Positions 47,604-60,552 of a stretch of DNA of 64,000 nt are shown piece by piece (positions within the stretch are counted from its first letter, which is position 1; each line of letters opens with the position of its first letter). Under the pieces are notes generated by a model that ran no database searches, was not told the DNA's origin, and saw only the letters and a program-made list of their open reading frames with translations. Origin of the DNA: Cymodocea nodosa (lineage: Eukaryota > Streptophyta > Magnoliopsida > Alismatales > Cymodoceaceae). The position numbers and the translations under genes are program-made. Location of the stretch: positions 4,712,001 to 4,776,000 of the forward strand of contig JAZBRI010000004.1 in NCBI GenBank assembly GCA_036874045.1, given 5' to 3'.

Positions 47604-49577
47604 TGTTAGGAAAAATTTAGTCTCAAGTAATAACCGTAAGTGTAACATCCAATGAAATATGTCAACAAGTATGGGTCGAACCTATAGGGAATTGTGAACC
47701 AATATTAAAAATCTATAAGGAAAGTTATTAGGCTAATAACTTATGGGGTTAGTTTATCTAAACTAAATAAGGAAATTTACAACTATAAATAATTTGCACA
47801 AAGTATTTACAAGAACAACTAAGAGTAATTGTAGGAATTAATACTATAAAAGAAAAGAAAACAACAATAAAAACTAATGAAAGAAAATGAAACTAAAAGC
47901 TAAAAAATGTGCTTGATTACTCTTCATGTTGTCCATACACTTGTCACTATCTCCTATTTATCACCTAGAAGAATGTTTCTATTACACTTCCAAACTTCCC
48001 TAACACCTAGGAGAAGAGTTGTAGTCACTATCCTCTATTGATCTCTCTTCTGTCACAAGAAGACAATGAAGTCTAACGCCTAATGCCTTGAGAGCCGACA
48101 TATGTCTAGGAAGTGATTTAGTGTCCTTATGTGCTATAGTAGTCTCAATCACATAACATCATGAAGTTTACCAACATACTTGTGATATAACACCATAGAC
48201 CTTGATCCTAGAAGTTCATCCTCTTTTAGTTTTCATTGGCCTATCACCACCTAACTCGAACCATCAAGGAGAGGAGTCTAAGGTATTCTCCACCAGTTGT
48301 TGGGGTCTAAAGACATTGCCTACTCCTTGAACCTTTAGGTAAATGTCTTCCTTATATGGATTCCAATACTGGAGAGGGGATGGTTCTTTCTAGTTGTTCT
48401 CCTCGCATGGACTCCAATATCAGAAGGGTGACCTAAGAAACAAGAAGTGTAAGACTTGTAGACTATTAATCACTTGGATTTGCATTTACACTTGTAGACT
48501 CTATTCTCACATGATGGTGCTATTACCAAAGGAAAGAGGGACAGACCTTTGCTTTGTTGTCATTCTTGCATGGCAACAACACACCAACTAGGTGACAAAT
48601 GATTTCATCAAATCCAACTTCACTTAACATGAACTTACTACCGTTGGGGGTCAAGGGTTCACTCTAATAGATTACATTTTTCGTGGTAAAATACATGTAC
48701 CACTAATCAAGATTAATTAAAATACAAATTTAAAATAAAGTAAAATAAAATAATGATTGACATTTAAATAAGTCTCAAGTGAAATATACCTAGATGTAAC
48801 TAAGGTTGTTGCCATCGTCACACATTCACACCTCCATTGGAATCACCATTTCCAAGTGGTATTTGTAACACCACCTCCATTGCACGCACACTTGCAAGCA
48901 TAGACGCAATGCACTCACAAATGCACCAGATGCAAATGTAATACCAGACACAGATGAAACTTTTGCTTCCCACAATCATTGATGATTGTGAATTTATTTT
49001 CCGTGTCATTGATGGTGGATGAAACCTTCATAGGATACACGATCGCCAAATGGAGAGGTGGAGTGGACGATGTGTTTGCAAGAGAAGAGAAAGTCGAGTA
49101 AATTAGTGGTTGGGGAATACATATAGAGGGATTATTAGGGAGAGATGACTATAACACCTTTGCAACAATTTATGTATAAAAAATATTCATCTAATATATA
49201 TTCAATTCAAATCAAATAGTGATATAGTTGTAATTAAATTAACACACCAAATCTCCTTAACAATTAAGATCTACACATATTCTTCAATAATACTAATAAA
49301 AAATATATTAAGATTAAATTCAATAAATGAGAATATGTATATGCATAAAAATTGTGCACTTAGTGAAATAAATTCTTATCTTCATGTATCAAATAAAATG
49401 TTGATTTCACCATGAATATAATTCTTTTGATTTCTTTTAATCTTTTTAACCTTTGTTGATAATAAAACATTGAATTCCTACATGAATCACATAAAGTCTA
49501 TTCATGGAAAAATCCTTATGTAATATATAAATGCTAACTCTTCATAAAATTACTCTTTTAAGCATTAATTTCCAACA
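47604..49577. mobile_element. ~2-kb insertion of unknown class within the second copia element
   Basis: Begins TGTTAGGAAAAATTTAG right where copia RNase H breaks off, and may end at TTTCCAACA (49577). The ends are TG...CA with a short imperfect inverted match (TGTTAGGAAA / TGTTGGAAA), as LTR elements have. Inside, GTCGAACCTATAGGGAATTG resembles a motif common in plant non-autonomous retroelements. I found no coding domain and no duplicated target (TTCTA versus TATCC). Boundaries are approximate. Confidence 0.45.
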
Positions 49578-49632
49578 TATCCTTATAAATGATAAAATAT
49601 GCAATTCATGTAAAGTACATTTATGAAGAGTT
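49536..49632. repeat. 13-bp inverted repeat
   Basis: AACTCTTCATAAA at 49536-49548 and TTTATGAAGAGTT at 49620-49632 are exact inverse copies, 71 bases apart, across the proposed insertion boundary. They could be part of the inserted element's end or of a separate hairpin. Confidence 0.7.
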
Positions 49633-50400
49633 AATAATACATGAAATTACATGTAATAAATTTCACAAATTTATGTTTTACATTCTATTATTGTGGAAGA
49701 TTGTAAAAACTAAGAATGTAGCAGATATATTGACCAAGAGTGTGAACACTCAAAAGCTAAGATTATGTAGGACTCTAATTAGCCTTCAAGGAACTTGAAG
49801 AAGAGGGGTGCCACATAAAGGTCATTAGAGGAGTTGGCAAGTGAATGCCAGTCTCCAAGTGAGAGATTGTTGGGTGCATTTGTGAAGACCACTAAAGAGA
49901 AGTTTGGAGATTTTGAGAGTCCAAATTGTAGATTAGAAGGTCTTTCTGATGAATAATGACATGAAAGGTTATAGTGCGACCTTATGTTCTAATGAATAGT
50001 GATATGAAGGTTGGTGTGTCTAGCAAAAAGAAAAGTCTATCTTTTTGATGAATAATGATTCTATGAAAGAGGAATTTTTGATGATGTCATCAAAATTTTG
50101 AAGAATGCGATGCAAACTTTCGAAGGTGCGTTGGTGTGGTCTCATGCAAGGGCACTTCAATAAGTTCATAGAAGGTAAGGCAAGGGTTGTTGACCTAGTA
50201 AAATCCTATATATATATGTGTGTGTGTATGTGTGTGTTGTATTGTAATGTGTATTAGCAACATCAGTAGAAAAGTGACTATTGTGGTTGTGGATGTATGC
50301 ATACTATTGAATCACGTAAAATTCCTTATGTTCGATGTGTGTGTGTGTGTGCTTGTTTCTTTTACTTCATCTTTCTCCACATTCTCAATCAAAGAGGAAT
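49578..50400 (+). mobile_element. 3' end of second copia element with LTR
   Basis: The RNase H C-terminus resumes as LWKIVKTKNVADILTKSV and KLRLCRTLISLQGT, the typical Tnt1/Tork ending. Sequence like a copia polypurine tract (CAAGTGAGAGAT) is followed at 49868 by TGTTGGGTGCATTTGTG, the start of the 3' LTR. The LTR has a TATATATATATG stretch near 50210 and TG microsatellites. Its end is not certain, perhaps near 50390. Confidence 0.75.
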
Positions 50401-51060
50401 GAGAGCACGTTTCTAAGTGGGTATCTTGGTGTGATCTGCAATCTTTACACTTTTGGCAGCATCGAGAAAATGGTTATAGCATGTTTTTGAGAGTGGTGTG
50501 GAAGGGAAGATGCCTTGGTATAGGGTTATAGCATACTCTGCTTTAGTGGGGTTCAAGTTGGCCTTGCAGTGCACATATTGGCTCTCAGACACCCCCATAG
50601 GTGTAGTTCTTCACCTATGGTTGATGATGAAGAGATCACCTTGACAGGGGTGGCTCTTCAATGGAGAGGGTGATAGATGGTGAGTAGATGCAATTTTTGC
50701 TGACAAGAGATTGAGACCTTGCGACATCTATTTTTTGAAAGTAGTGGTTGTCAACGTATAGGTAACATAGGCTAGCCCATCTTGGTGACACTTTAGGAGT
50801 CTTGTCTCTTTTTTGGGAGGTAGGCCGTACAAGGGCCCTTCATTCCAAGGGCATAAGAAGAAAGTTTGGGTGTTGGTTCCTCTGATTGTATGGTGGCTTA
50901 GATGGCTTGCATGCTGCAGCTCATCTTTCAATGTTGAGTAGGGTTGTAGGGTTTGGCCCATGTGTGGAATGTAGTTTGACTCGAGTGCAGTTCTTATGGT
51001 GTAGTTGCTCTATTAAAGCCTTCCTCTTGGTCCTATTTGTTTCTGGATAAACTTGCATCA
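50400..51060 (+). mobile_element. LINE (non-LTR retrotransposon) 3' fragment, zf-RVT region
   Basis: The frame at 50689 reads CNFC, a stop, then QEIETLRHLFFES. This matches the zinc-binding zf-RVT motif at the end of plant L1-type reverse transcriptase proteins (CxxC...ETxxHLFFxC). Upstream, YSALVGFKLALQCTYWL is comparable to the family's WFKxAxPRHSFxxWL. Many stops; the RT core is absent. Confidence 0.5.
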
Positions 51061-51119
51061 TAGTTTTTAATATTTATAATATATTTTGGTTGCTTACCGC
51101 TTCAAAGAAAGTTTTAGTC

Positions 51120-52620
51120 TAGTCCCTCTTGAGATAACATTCCACACTCTCTTTGTCTTGGAATGTTCAAATTTCTTAGATAAACACTCTTGAGTAGAAA
51201 ATGCAAGAGAAACTAGGTCAGGAACCACCTGCTAAGTTATCCTCTCAACATTGCACTTGCTAAGTTAGTCATGAAACTAACTTCCAGCTTGATTCTTTTG
51301 GTGGAGAAAAAAGCTCTAATAATAATTGGTAGTTTTTCAACAGAAAAACTTACTGATAATTCTCTTTTTGTGGAGAACAAGCCCTTTAATAATCGATAGT
51401 TTATCATGTTCTTGGTTCACAATTTAGCTCCAGCAATTGCTTTCTGACCGTTTGTAATAATTTCAACAAACTCAACCCATTGATAAAGGTGCTTGTATGT
51501 GAATTCTGCTTCAAAACAGAGTTTTATTCTCTATTTTACTCGGTGATGGTTATCCTCATGAGCGTTGGTGTCATGCTTAATGTATACTCTAGAGGTTCAG
51601 AAATAGTGTTTGTTCCAAATCAATATATGAGGCTTATGAAATGCTTGCAGAAAGCATTCCATCTTATAGCAGTTACTAGTTGGGAATGCTCTCTCAAGAA
51701 ATCGCGGAAAGAATCATAATTTCTTTGGTGACGATTTCCCGGAAGTGTGAATGAAAATTCTTGTTTTACCTGGCTTTTTTCTCTGCAAGGCTCTCATATA
51801 TCTTTTTCTTAATTTTGCTGGGTTTTCCGGACGTTACATTTGTTCCATATTGCCTGATTCAGGTATTTGTCTTGCTCCGGAGTCACATGGGTGCCTTATT
51901 TACTCGCAAAAAAAAAAATGGGTGCCTCATTTAATCACTAATAAGTGATGATACACAAAATGAAGGGCATGGGCGCAAAGTTTCCCAACTTCTATGCAGA
52001 ATGCATGATTCCGTTCTAGATAAACAGAGACGGAGAAACTAAAGGCGAAAGAGAATCTTAGTGTCATGCTTCTACCCAATTACTCTCCATCAGCTACCTT
52101 TTATTTTGCTCGTCTTGGTGTTCTTTTTTGTCATAAAGTAAGACAGTTGATTATAAGTTATCTGTATTATATAGATTGATCGGCCCAACCATGCTGTGCG
52201 TGCCAGAGCATTTATATCCATCTGTATATAGCTTTGCTGCTCTGGTTTTCAATAAATGGAAAAGCATGAAGTCGTTCTCATCCAACTTTTGGAATGTTTA
52301 TTTTCTCTTTCACCTCATGACACAAGCTGTTTTTCTGTCCATTAATCATTTCTTTCTTTCTGGACAAAGATTTGGAGAGAGGAAGAGAGGGGTAGAGGAC
52401 AATGTTACTGCTTATCGTTCTTATTATGACGTACACTTCCAGCTGTTCAATGTATCACCAATCCTCTCAGATCCTGCCCACTATTTTCTTTCTTTAGTTT
52501 TTTAATGATTGTGGTGTTTTTGTGTCGAGTATTTTTTTTGACAATGATAATTTTTACATTTGACTGAATTCAAAGTTTAGTGTAATGTTAGATTAGTTAT
52601 ATTTCATTGTCACAACCTCC
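51120..52620. other. Intergenic region, unidentified
   Basis: Moderately AT-rich. ORFs at 51480-51719 and 52176-52505 show no family resemblance. CATTCCA and TGGAATG around 51140-51165 form a short inverted repeat. Nothing further identified. Confidence 0.35.
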
Positions 52621-52625
52621 TGTGC

Positions 52626-52976
52626 AGTGATGCATCCACGGACCACACATCTTTTTTGGGGCAATCAAGAGTCCTTACTTGCTCAACGCCTGCTAGTTAT
52701 TGTTGGCGCTGTACCCACCGAAGAGGGAAACACCCCCATTAGAAAGAAACTCGACCGCTCGATCGCTTACATCTTGCAATATCTGGGGACTGTTTTAGTT
52801 TCCATGGAAGAAGACAATGGAGATATGCTTTCCATCTACGGTTGTTTCCTTAAATGTAGAAAGCTGGATACCCTACTGTTGTATCGTCTGTCAGACTCTG
52901 CGTTGGATCTGTTCAATGACACCAAGACGTCACCGTCTGAAGGACACATCAATTCTTTCACAGAGCCTAGCGCCAG
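52626..52976 (+). other. Unrecognised exon-like open frame
   Basis: An open stretch flanked by an acceptor-like CTGTGCAG and a donor-like GCCAG|GTAGG. The frame starting at the ATG at 52627 gives 117 residues with balanced composition, including KKLDRSIAYILQYLGTVLVS and MLSIYGCFLKCRKLDTLLLY and DSALDLFNDTKTSPSEGH. I do not recognise the family and found no partner exons. It could be one exon of a gene fragment captured among the transposons, or chance. Confidence 0.35.
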
Positions 52977-53247
52977 GTAGGTTCCAAAAGGCCTCATAAT
53001 CCATTTGCTTGCCCCCTTGTTTATAATTTCTATACGCAGTTTCATATATATTTTTTTTCCCCAAAATGTTTTCATAGATCTTGAATTCATGATAAAAAAG
53101 TGTTAAGAGACTCTTTCAACATCTTGACTAACCTAGAAATAACAAATTATCATCAACTAAAAATTATCCCCACAATTGGAGTCCCAAATTTCCCACCGTT
53201 GCTTGTTTGCCACATCTTATGTTGCACTTGCTAGTTGCATCAAGCAA

Positions 53248-55860
53248 TGGTATTAGAGTGAGGTTTATCACTCCTTATCGTTGTTGTTTGTGTTGCGTGC
53301 ACTTCGTCGAGCCTATCTTCAACCAATGCCTTGGTCTCCCTTTGCGTGCATGCACTTCTCTGCTCCCTTATGCGCATATCATTGTCCTTCACTTGAACCT
53401 GCACATGTCTCGCTTTGAAATCGACATCTATACATTTCAATCACCATACCTATCACCATCCGTGTGCATCTTCTTCACCGCCCAATGCCACCAGATGCTT
53501 GCATCTACTAGATGTCCACTCGAATTTGAGGGCAATCAGATAGGGATTTCTACTTGGAAGAAGCATTAAAGTGTTAATGTTAGATAAGGGAGAAGAATAT
53601 AATTTTAAGGAATTTAAGTTATTTTTTAAAATGTATGGAATTAAAAGGCAAACTACAATGTAATAAAATGATGTGATGAAAAGAAAAAATAAAATTTTTA
53701 TGAATTTTGTAAGCTACATGCTTTCATATTCAAGTTTCTCTAAAAATTTTTGAGAATAAGTATTGGTCACAATAAATTATGTATTGAATAGAATATCTTT
53801 TAAGTTTGTACCTAAAATACTTTATGAGTTGTGGACTAAAACAAAGCCCAACTTATGTCATTTAAGAAAATAGTATTCTATATAGCTTATGTACTTATTT
53901 CTAGATAATTAAGAGATAAGTTAGATTCAAGAATATTAAATTGTAGGTTTATAGACTATTGTGAGAATTCTTTCGATTATATGATCTATAGTAAAGAGAA
54001 TTATTGAATATAGGGATGTTACTTTCCTAGCAAATTTGAATGAATCACTATTTGTGGTAAATGATAATTATTTCAATAATATCTTAGAAAATGACATTAT
54101 AGTTGAAGGGAAATAGGAGAATATAAATGAACCTATAAAAATTATTGATGGAAATGAAAATGAACTCATGAAAATTGTGAGAGGAATCCAAAAAGAGTCT
54201 ATAAATGGAATAGAGAATAAGAAGAACTATATTTACCTATTAGAAATAAAAAAAATAAGATATCAACCTACATAGATGGATGATTACTATTTGTATTCAT
54301 GTGAGTTTTCATGTTTATTAATAGATATAGAGAAAAATCACATAGAACCCATGACTTATAGGGATGTCATTGAATCTCATAAAAAATATTTGTAGTTGGA
54401 AGCCATGAATAATGGATTGATTCTATGAAAAGAAATCAAGTATGAAATTATGTGATTTACTTGAAGTAAGGGAAGTTATAGGGTGCAAATGAATATACTA
54501 TAAAAAGTGAAAGGTTGATAGGTCTGTTGATAAGTATAAAGTTTGGTTAATTACTAAGGATTATACACAAAAGCCAAAAATTGATTTTCAGGAAATGTAT
54601 TCTCTAGTAGCCAAGAATTGTTGCACATTTAAATTTGAAATTATATCAAATGAATGTAAAAACTACATTTCTAAATAGTGACTTATAAGAAGAAATTTAC
54701 AAATCATAACTTGAGGAATTTTAAGTGGAAGGACAAAAGGAAAAAGTGTACAAATTAAAAAAGTTAATATATAGTTTGAAATAAGCATTTAGACAATAGT
54801 ATCATAAATTTCATGATACGATTGTTAAAATGAGATTTGTTTTAAGTAGATTAGATTATTGTATATATGTCAAGTAAGTTTATTATATTATCCTTATATG
54901 TGGATGATATTTTACTTGTTAGAAATAATACTGACATGTTGAATAAAACAAAAAAAGAATTTAACAAAATGTTTGAAATGAAATACATAGGGAAAACATC
55001 CTATATTTTTGGAATTTAGATTTTTAGAAATTGAAAATCTAAAACATTGAGTATAAATCAAGAAAAATATTTATGTACGATGCTAAAAAGATTTAGAATG
55101 GAAAATTATTCTTCAACCCCTATACCTTATGTTTTAGAGAAAAAGTTGAGCAATGACAAATGTTTTGGAAAGGGGAATGAACATTTAAAAGTATCTTATG
55201 CCTAAGTGGTTGAAAGTTTAGTGTATGTTATGTTGTATATAAGACCATACTTTACATATTCTATGAGTATTGTTAGTAGGTATTAAAGTAATCTCAAAAC
55301 AAAACATTAAGAATTTGTCAAATGAAATATATAAAAAGAACTTTACACCACAAATTAACTTATCAAGTAAATGAGCTTGAAGCACTTAGTTATACAAATG
55401 CATATCTAAGTGATAATAAAGATGACGAGAAGTCCACTTTAAGACATTTATTTATCTTTGGAGGTACAAATATATCATAAGATAATAAAAAGCAAAGATG
55501 TATAGCAAAATTCACACGAAAAGTTGAATATATTGCATGTATTGTGGCTACATCACATGTTTAGATCAAAAGATTTATAAATGATTTAAATTTTAACTTG
55601 AATAAATGGTCTAATAGAAATGTACTATGATAACCAAGTAATGATAAATAATATATATAGTGACACAAATACGACAAAAAAATAACATATTAGCATATAT
55701 TATCATTACATTTGTAATATTATAGGAAAATAAGAAATAAAATTGAGTTATATCTCTAATTCAAATATAATTGTTGATCTTACGACAAAAAGGAAGTCAA
55801 CGGAAAAATATATTAAGTTTGTAAATTTAATGAGATTAAAGAAATTTTTTTTTATAGATG
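53248..55860 (+). mobile_element. Third Ty1/copia element, heavily decayed
   Basis: Opens with a primer-binding-site-like TGGTATTAGAGTG at 53248 (10 of 13 bases match the tRNA-iMet complement TGGTATCAGAGCC), preceded by a CA as at an LTR end. Pol appears from about 54000. The RT active site LSLYVDDILLVRNNTDML has YVDD at 54897-54908, followed by QEKYLCTMLKRFRMENYSST and SLVYVMLYIRPYFTYSMSIV. RNase H ends near IVDLTTKRKSTEKYIKFVNL at 55770-55850. The sequence is very AT-rich with many stops. Neither LTR was delimited. Confidence 0.75.
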
Positions 55861-55899
55861 ATGGAAATGAAGAATATTTTCATGAATAGTAGAAGTGAA

Positions 55900-58800
55900 A
55901 AATTAATATATTTTTTTACAGATAGTGAAGTAAAACGAAGATATAATATATCTTGTAAAGTTTGGTATATGAAATAATAAATTTAATCTTCATGATCAAG
56001 TGAAATACAGAAGAGAAATGACCAAGAAGACCAATTTCAAAATTAAAATCAAATTTGAATTTCTAGTGATTGCCAGAATTATTGGAAGGACGTGAGAGAC
56101 AGAAATTGCGAGAAGAAATAATCTCTCTCAACTCTACATAACAAAGGGTAATTAACCTAAAAAAAGTAATTTATCGTTAACCGAAAATCATCCTTCTACG
56201 GTCGGAGCCCTAAAATATTCTTTTTTAAGTCACACCACCACACGGTGGTGTGTAACAAAGATCGATCTTCCTCTTCCCTTGGGGAAGATGCAGCTGACGA
56301 ATGCTACATGTATTTGTACGTGTGCACAGATATATATATAAAATGCAATGAAAAGATAATTTAAGAACATGAAAAATATATAAAAGTCACGTTTATTACT
56401 GGTATGTTGTGGACGTTCTGCAGCGGACTTGTGAACTCTTACGGAGAGAGTTGGGTTCGTTCTGCGAGGTGGTGCGATGATCCCAACATCTTGTATTCCC
56501 CACCCTTATCCCTGCAACCTCGCAATGTGAGATATGTCTTTATCCGACGGTGGCGAAGAAAGAAAGGTAAAACCCTACAGCTGTACTGAAGCCGGGTGGG
56601 TAGAACTCTGCTGTCACGGTGGACGTGTTTGTCCACCGGATTTGATTGGGAAGGGCTTCGCGTTTCTTCACAGGAAAGCTTGCGTGTGCTCCCAGAGCTT
56701 TCCCCCATTCTCACTCCTCATCTCTCAGCCCTTGTGCGGTCATGGCATGAGTTTATCATTCCCTGCTGCAGCTGCCACAACCCCACAGACACACACACTG
56801 TCTATCTTCTACTGGTTTATTATTATCTCTCTTGGGAAAAGAAAAGCACCAATGTAATATGATTTTAAAATAATACTCACATTCATGCCATTTTGATAAT
56901 ATTATACGAACTAGATTACAAGAGAAAAATCAGTAACGTACACGATAATTATATCATAAGTAATTAGCTAAAAGACATTACGGATAATTTTATCGTTTTT
57001 TCTTTCTTTTTACAAAATCCATCACATCAAAGATATTTATTCCAAGTTATAAAAAATTAAACTAATTTTCTGCAGAATCTCATAATTTTTCCTTTTATGA
57101 TTTGATCCAAATGAAGCCGAAGACATGATGAAGCAGGTAGTTTTATGATTGTATCCTCAAACCGTGTTGGCATAATTCGGTTGAATATTATTAATTAAGT
57201 TGGAGCTAAGCGGATGAACATTGAAACTGTTCTATGGCAAGAGAGCATTCGATCTGAAAAACTAACGTTTTCTTTCTTGAAAAGTATACATTCGTAAGAA
57301 AAGAAGTGAATCATGCTGTAGTTATTTCAAACTTGTGGAGATTAAGTCCTGTACATCTCTATAAATGTAAGGATGAAACATGTTCTAAACTACTTTACTT
57401 GTTATTAATTAATTTTGAGATGATTGGTTATTTTACGTTTATTTGAAAGTTTTAGTTCGTTTACATCCACCCATAAGTCATTTCTTAGCCTAAGATAAAC
57501 TATATATAAGTAGAAAAGAAAGTGTAAAAATTTCACATCAATTAGTGTAAAGACGATATGTTATCTATGATGTAATATACAATACACCACTTTATTCATT
57601 ATCAATAAACTTTAAAATAAATTATTTTACAAAGTTTCCAGCCTCTTCAATGATCCACGGCTTGAATAGTTGGATGCAGTTATGCATTCAAGCTGCAGGT
57701 GAAAATTAAAATTAAAAGCTACAGATATATTTTTTGTCTTATTATTATTATTAAATCTGCATGTTCAGCCAGGTGCATCATATCTGCTGTATATTCTGAA
57801 GTCTCTACATGCATCTTTACCGCTGTTTCTCCTCTCACGGCTTTGAGTTGTCCTGTTTAGGATCTGTGTTGGTAATATGGAAGGTTAAGATGACTGCAGT
57901 ATACACCAAAAATTTATATCGACGCAGATTTAGTATCACAGTGCCGGTTCCAACTGCACTATCCTTATTTGGTGGTGAAGCATCTTTTCCCATTGAAAAC
58001 TTTCTCAGAAACATACACACGTCAAATTGTGATCTGCCCATGTCTATTTTGGGCTTCAAAAGCCACATTTGATTTGACTCATACATGATTTTAAACGTCA
58101 CGATATCAATTCACATGCGTGGGGGTGCCTGCCTCAGATCTACAGAACGGAAAGAATTTGGACCCATCACGGAGAGAATCTGAATCTTGCAGTACAACAT
58201 ATACTAGCTAGCTAGTACCGTCATATATATATATATATATAATCCTCAAGAAACAGACGATCAAATAGTATCATTTCGATTCTGATTGACGAAAACAACA
58301 AATACGGATCTGGTTGCAAGCGATGAACCCGTTGTTAATGCTCAAAAAGAGAACCACCGGTACCGGCCTTCACTGTTGGGGTCGGGAACATTAATCAAGC
58401 TTGTAAGGTCCCCTCCTTGCCATTCATCTAATACGAACTTAAAAAGAGAAAACCACCGGCAGCTGTTACCTTCCTCTGGCTCTCTTCTCCCGGCGTTGAA
58501 GTTTCCGTCGACAGGAATCAACCAAACGTGGCGTTAATCTCCGGGACTGCCATGCTCCTTGGAGGCATTCGTTTGCAGCTGTTCTAACTCCGCATATTAT
58601 CGAAAGTTGTGTAAGTGATTTCTTGTAACAAATTTAAGTACACCATGGTAAAAAGAGTAAATCTGAAACTTTATATGATGTTATAGATGAGAGAAGAATT
58701 TGGATGCAAGGTAAAAGAAAAAAGAAAAAAAAGAACCGATCCAGCCCTGGTGCAAGAGCAAACCGGGGTGGCATGTGGGTGCATTTAACTCGGTTGGATG

Positions 58801-60270
58801 ACTTGGGATGATATGCGGGCGGCCTTAATTAAGTACAACGGAGGAGTTGGGAATGGTTTCAGGCTTCACCTCGCGTCGCCTGCCGCGCATGTGATCTGTT
58901 GTTATTTTGGAAACAGCAGCCTCCTTGTTGGTGACAAGAAGCTAGGGTTGATCATTCTGGTATGCAGTTTAGGGTTTTTTTTCATTCTGGTATGTAGTGT
59001 AAGGTTTGGTTTTTCCCGTACCGTTCCATCAACTTGCTCAGACCACCATTACTACCCACCTTCAGACCGGGTGGTGGTTGGTTCTTATACATTCTGCCTT
59101 CCACGCTTCCGATATTGCACGGAAAGAGAGAGAGAGAGGAGGGGGGGAAGTAGAGTACATTCATTCCTGCAAGGCCCCATTGATTTGAAACGTCTGGCGC
59201 TGGGGTTCTCCCAGCAGAAGGAGAGTGAGAACTGGCATCCAAAGTCACACACAGTTGCTTTCATTCGCTTTCCACATGGAGGTTATTTGTTCATGGAAGA
59301 TAAAAGCAGCACTCCAGCACACTCCCATATCTAGTAATGGGAAATAATGAATGGACCCTCTCCAATTTGGTTGGTTGGGAAGATCACCAAACTGGTTGTC
59401 CATATATGGCATACATGTTGTGTATATTTTCCATGTTAATTTTGTGGTGATTTCTTCTTCTTTTCCTTGTCGCAAAGTCAAGAATTTTCCCTAAGATAAT
59501 AAGATACGATTAAAGAGATAGTGAGAAAACTTCTTTATCATCTTAATCAGTACGCGACCTCATGTATTTTTGAGGTAAATTATCATCAATATATTAACAT
59601 CCCACCCTCCAATTATAGAAGTCCTTTGGACAGGTGTGGATGGCTCGTTTGCCCCAACCAGTGCAAAGAACATATGCCACATTGGATATCACATAATGCG
59701 TTTTATTTAATGTACTATTGAAAGTAATTAAGAGACATACGTACCTGGTCTTTCCTTTAACTAAAAGACAGATAATTAATAAGACACACCTCTCGGCCAC
59801 TCGAAATGAATTAGTTTGAAATGGAATTAAATGCCGCCATGCGTCTCAACAAGTGCATGCATACCACTCCTTTGGTGTACATGTTTCTCCTTGATCTAAA
59901 TATATGTTCGAGAGAGTTCTTTTTCTTAATAATTGAGAGTTTATGAAGGAGGCGAAACGGGTATGGGGTATTCTGGTGGAATATGAATTCAAAGAGATAC
60001 CAAAAGATCAAGATGATTGAAAAATCTTTTACCATTCTTTAATTATGAGTTTGAACTCGTAGGATCCTTTACAGAAAAAATAAAAAATCGTGTGTCTAAT
60101 AGAAAATCAACATACTTAATCTTAAATTTTAAACTTTAGAAATCAGTGGATATCTTGATCTTGCAGAAAGAGGAGAGAGGTCCGGATGAATGCAAATCTG
60201 GGAAGGAGGGAAGGACCTCTGGTCCTGGGAAAAGTGTTTGGAAGGAGAGAGAGGAGAGGTAAGTCTGGCC
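55900..60270. other. Intergenic region upstream of the MYB gene
   Basis: No recognised gene. A GC-richer island at 56400-56860 contains overlapping short ORFs, and a 178-codon ORF at 58798-59334 contains an internal duplication (CATTCTGGTATG twice, 58954-58995); neither resembles a known protein. An (AT)n repeat lies at 58222-58241. Confidence 0.4.
58222..58241. repeat. (AT)n microsatellite
   Basis: Ten AT units. Confidence 0.9.
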
Positions 60271-60275
60271 CCTCA

Positions 60276-60303
60276 CACGTGTGATGATATGACATGTCAC
60301 GTG
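60276..60303 (+). promoter_or_regulatory. Paired CACGTG (G-box) motifs upstream of the MYB gene
   Basis: CACGTG at 60276-60281, inside the palindrome CACACGTGTG, and again at 60298-60303, 22 bases apart and about 270-300 bases before the MYB start codon. G-boxes bind bZIP and bHLH factors. The link to this gene is inferred from position. Confidence 0.5.
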
Positions 60304-60552
60304 TAACGGTTCAGATAAGTGATTATGGTTGACAGGAACCTGGTCGAGTTAAAAGGTCATGTCCAGCATTCTCCCTTGACGTGAGAGGTGTGTACGCAGC
60401 AGCCGTGTGGGTTTCTGTGGAAAAACAACTTCGCTTGCTGTCGTCGATCTCCTTGATTTGGTCTGTCCAACACCACCACCCTCTCCTCTCCTCCCTTTCG
60501 TATTCCCACGCCTCGTTCCATCCCCCTCCCACCACCATTGCCGCTCGAAACC

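Noticed and set aside
49868..50400. Possibility that the TG-rich segment is a separate satellite
   Set aside because: Its start TGTTGGG right after a copia polypurine tract is better explained as the 3' LTR.
56404..56862. Overlapping ORFs in a GC-richer island
   Set aside because: Three overlapping frames with no domain and Ser/Cys-biased composition. It may be a non-coding transcript, but nothing supports a protein.
58798..59334. 178-codon ORF
   Set aside because: Low-complexity hydrophobic stretch caused by a short internal duplication; no family resemblance or splice context.
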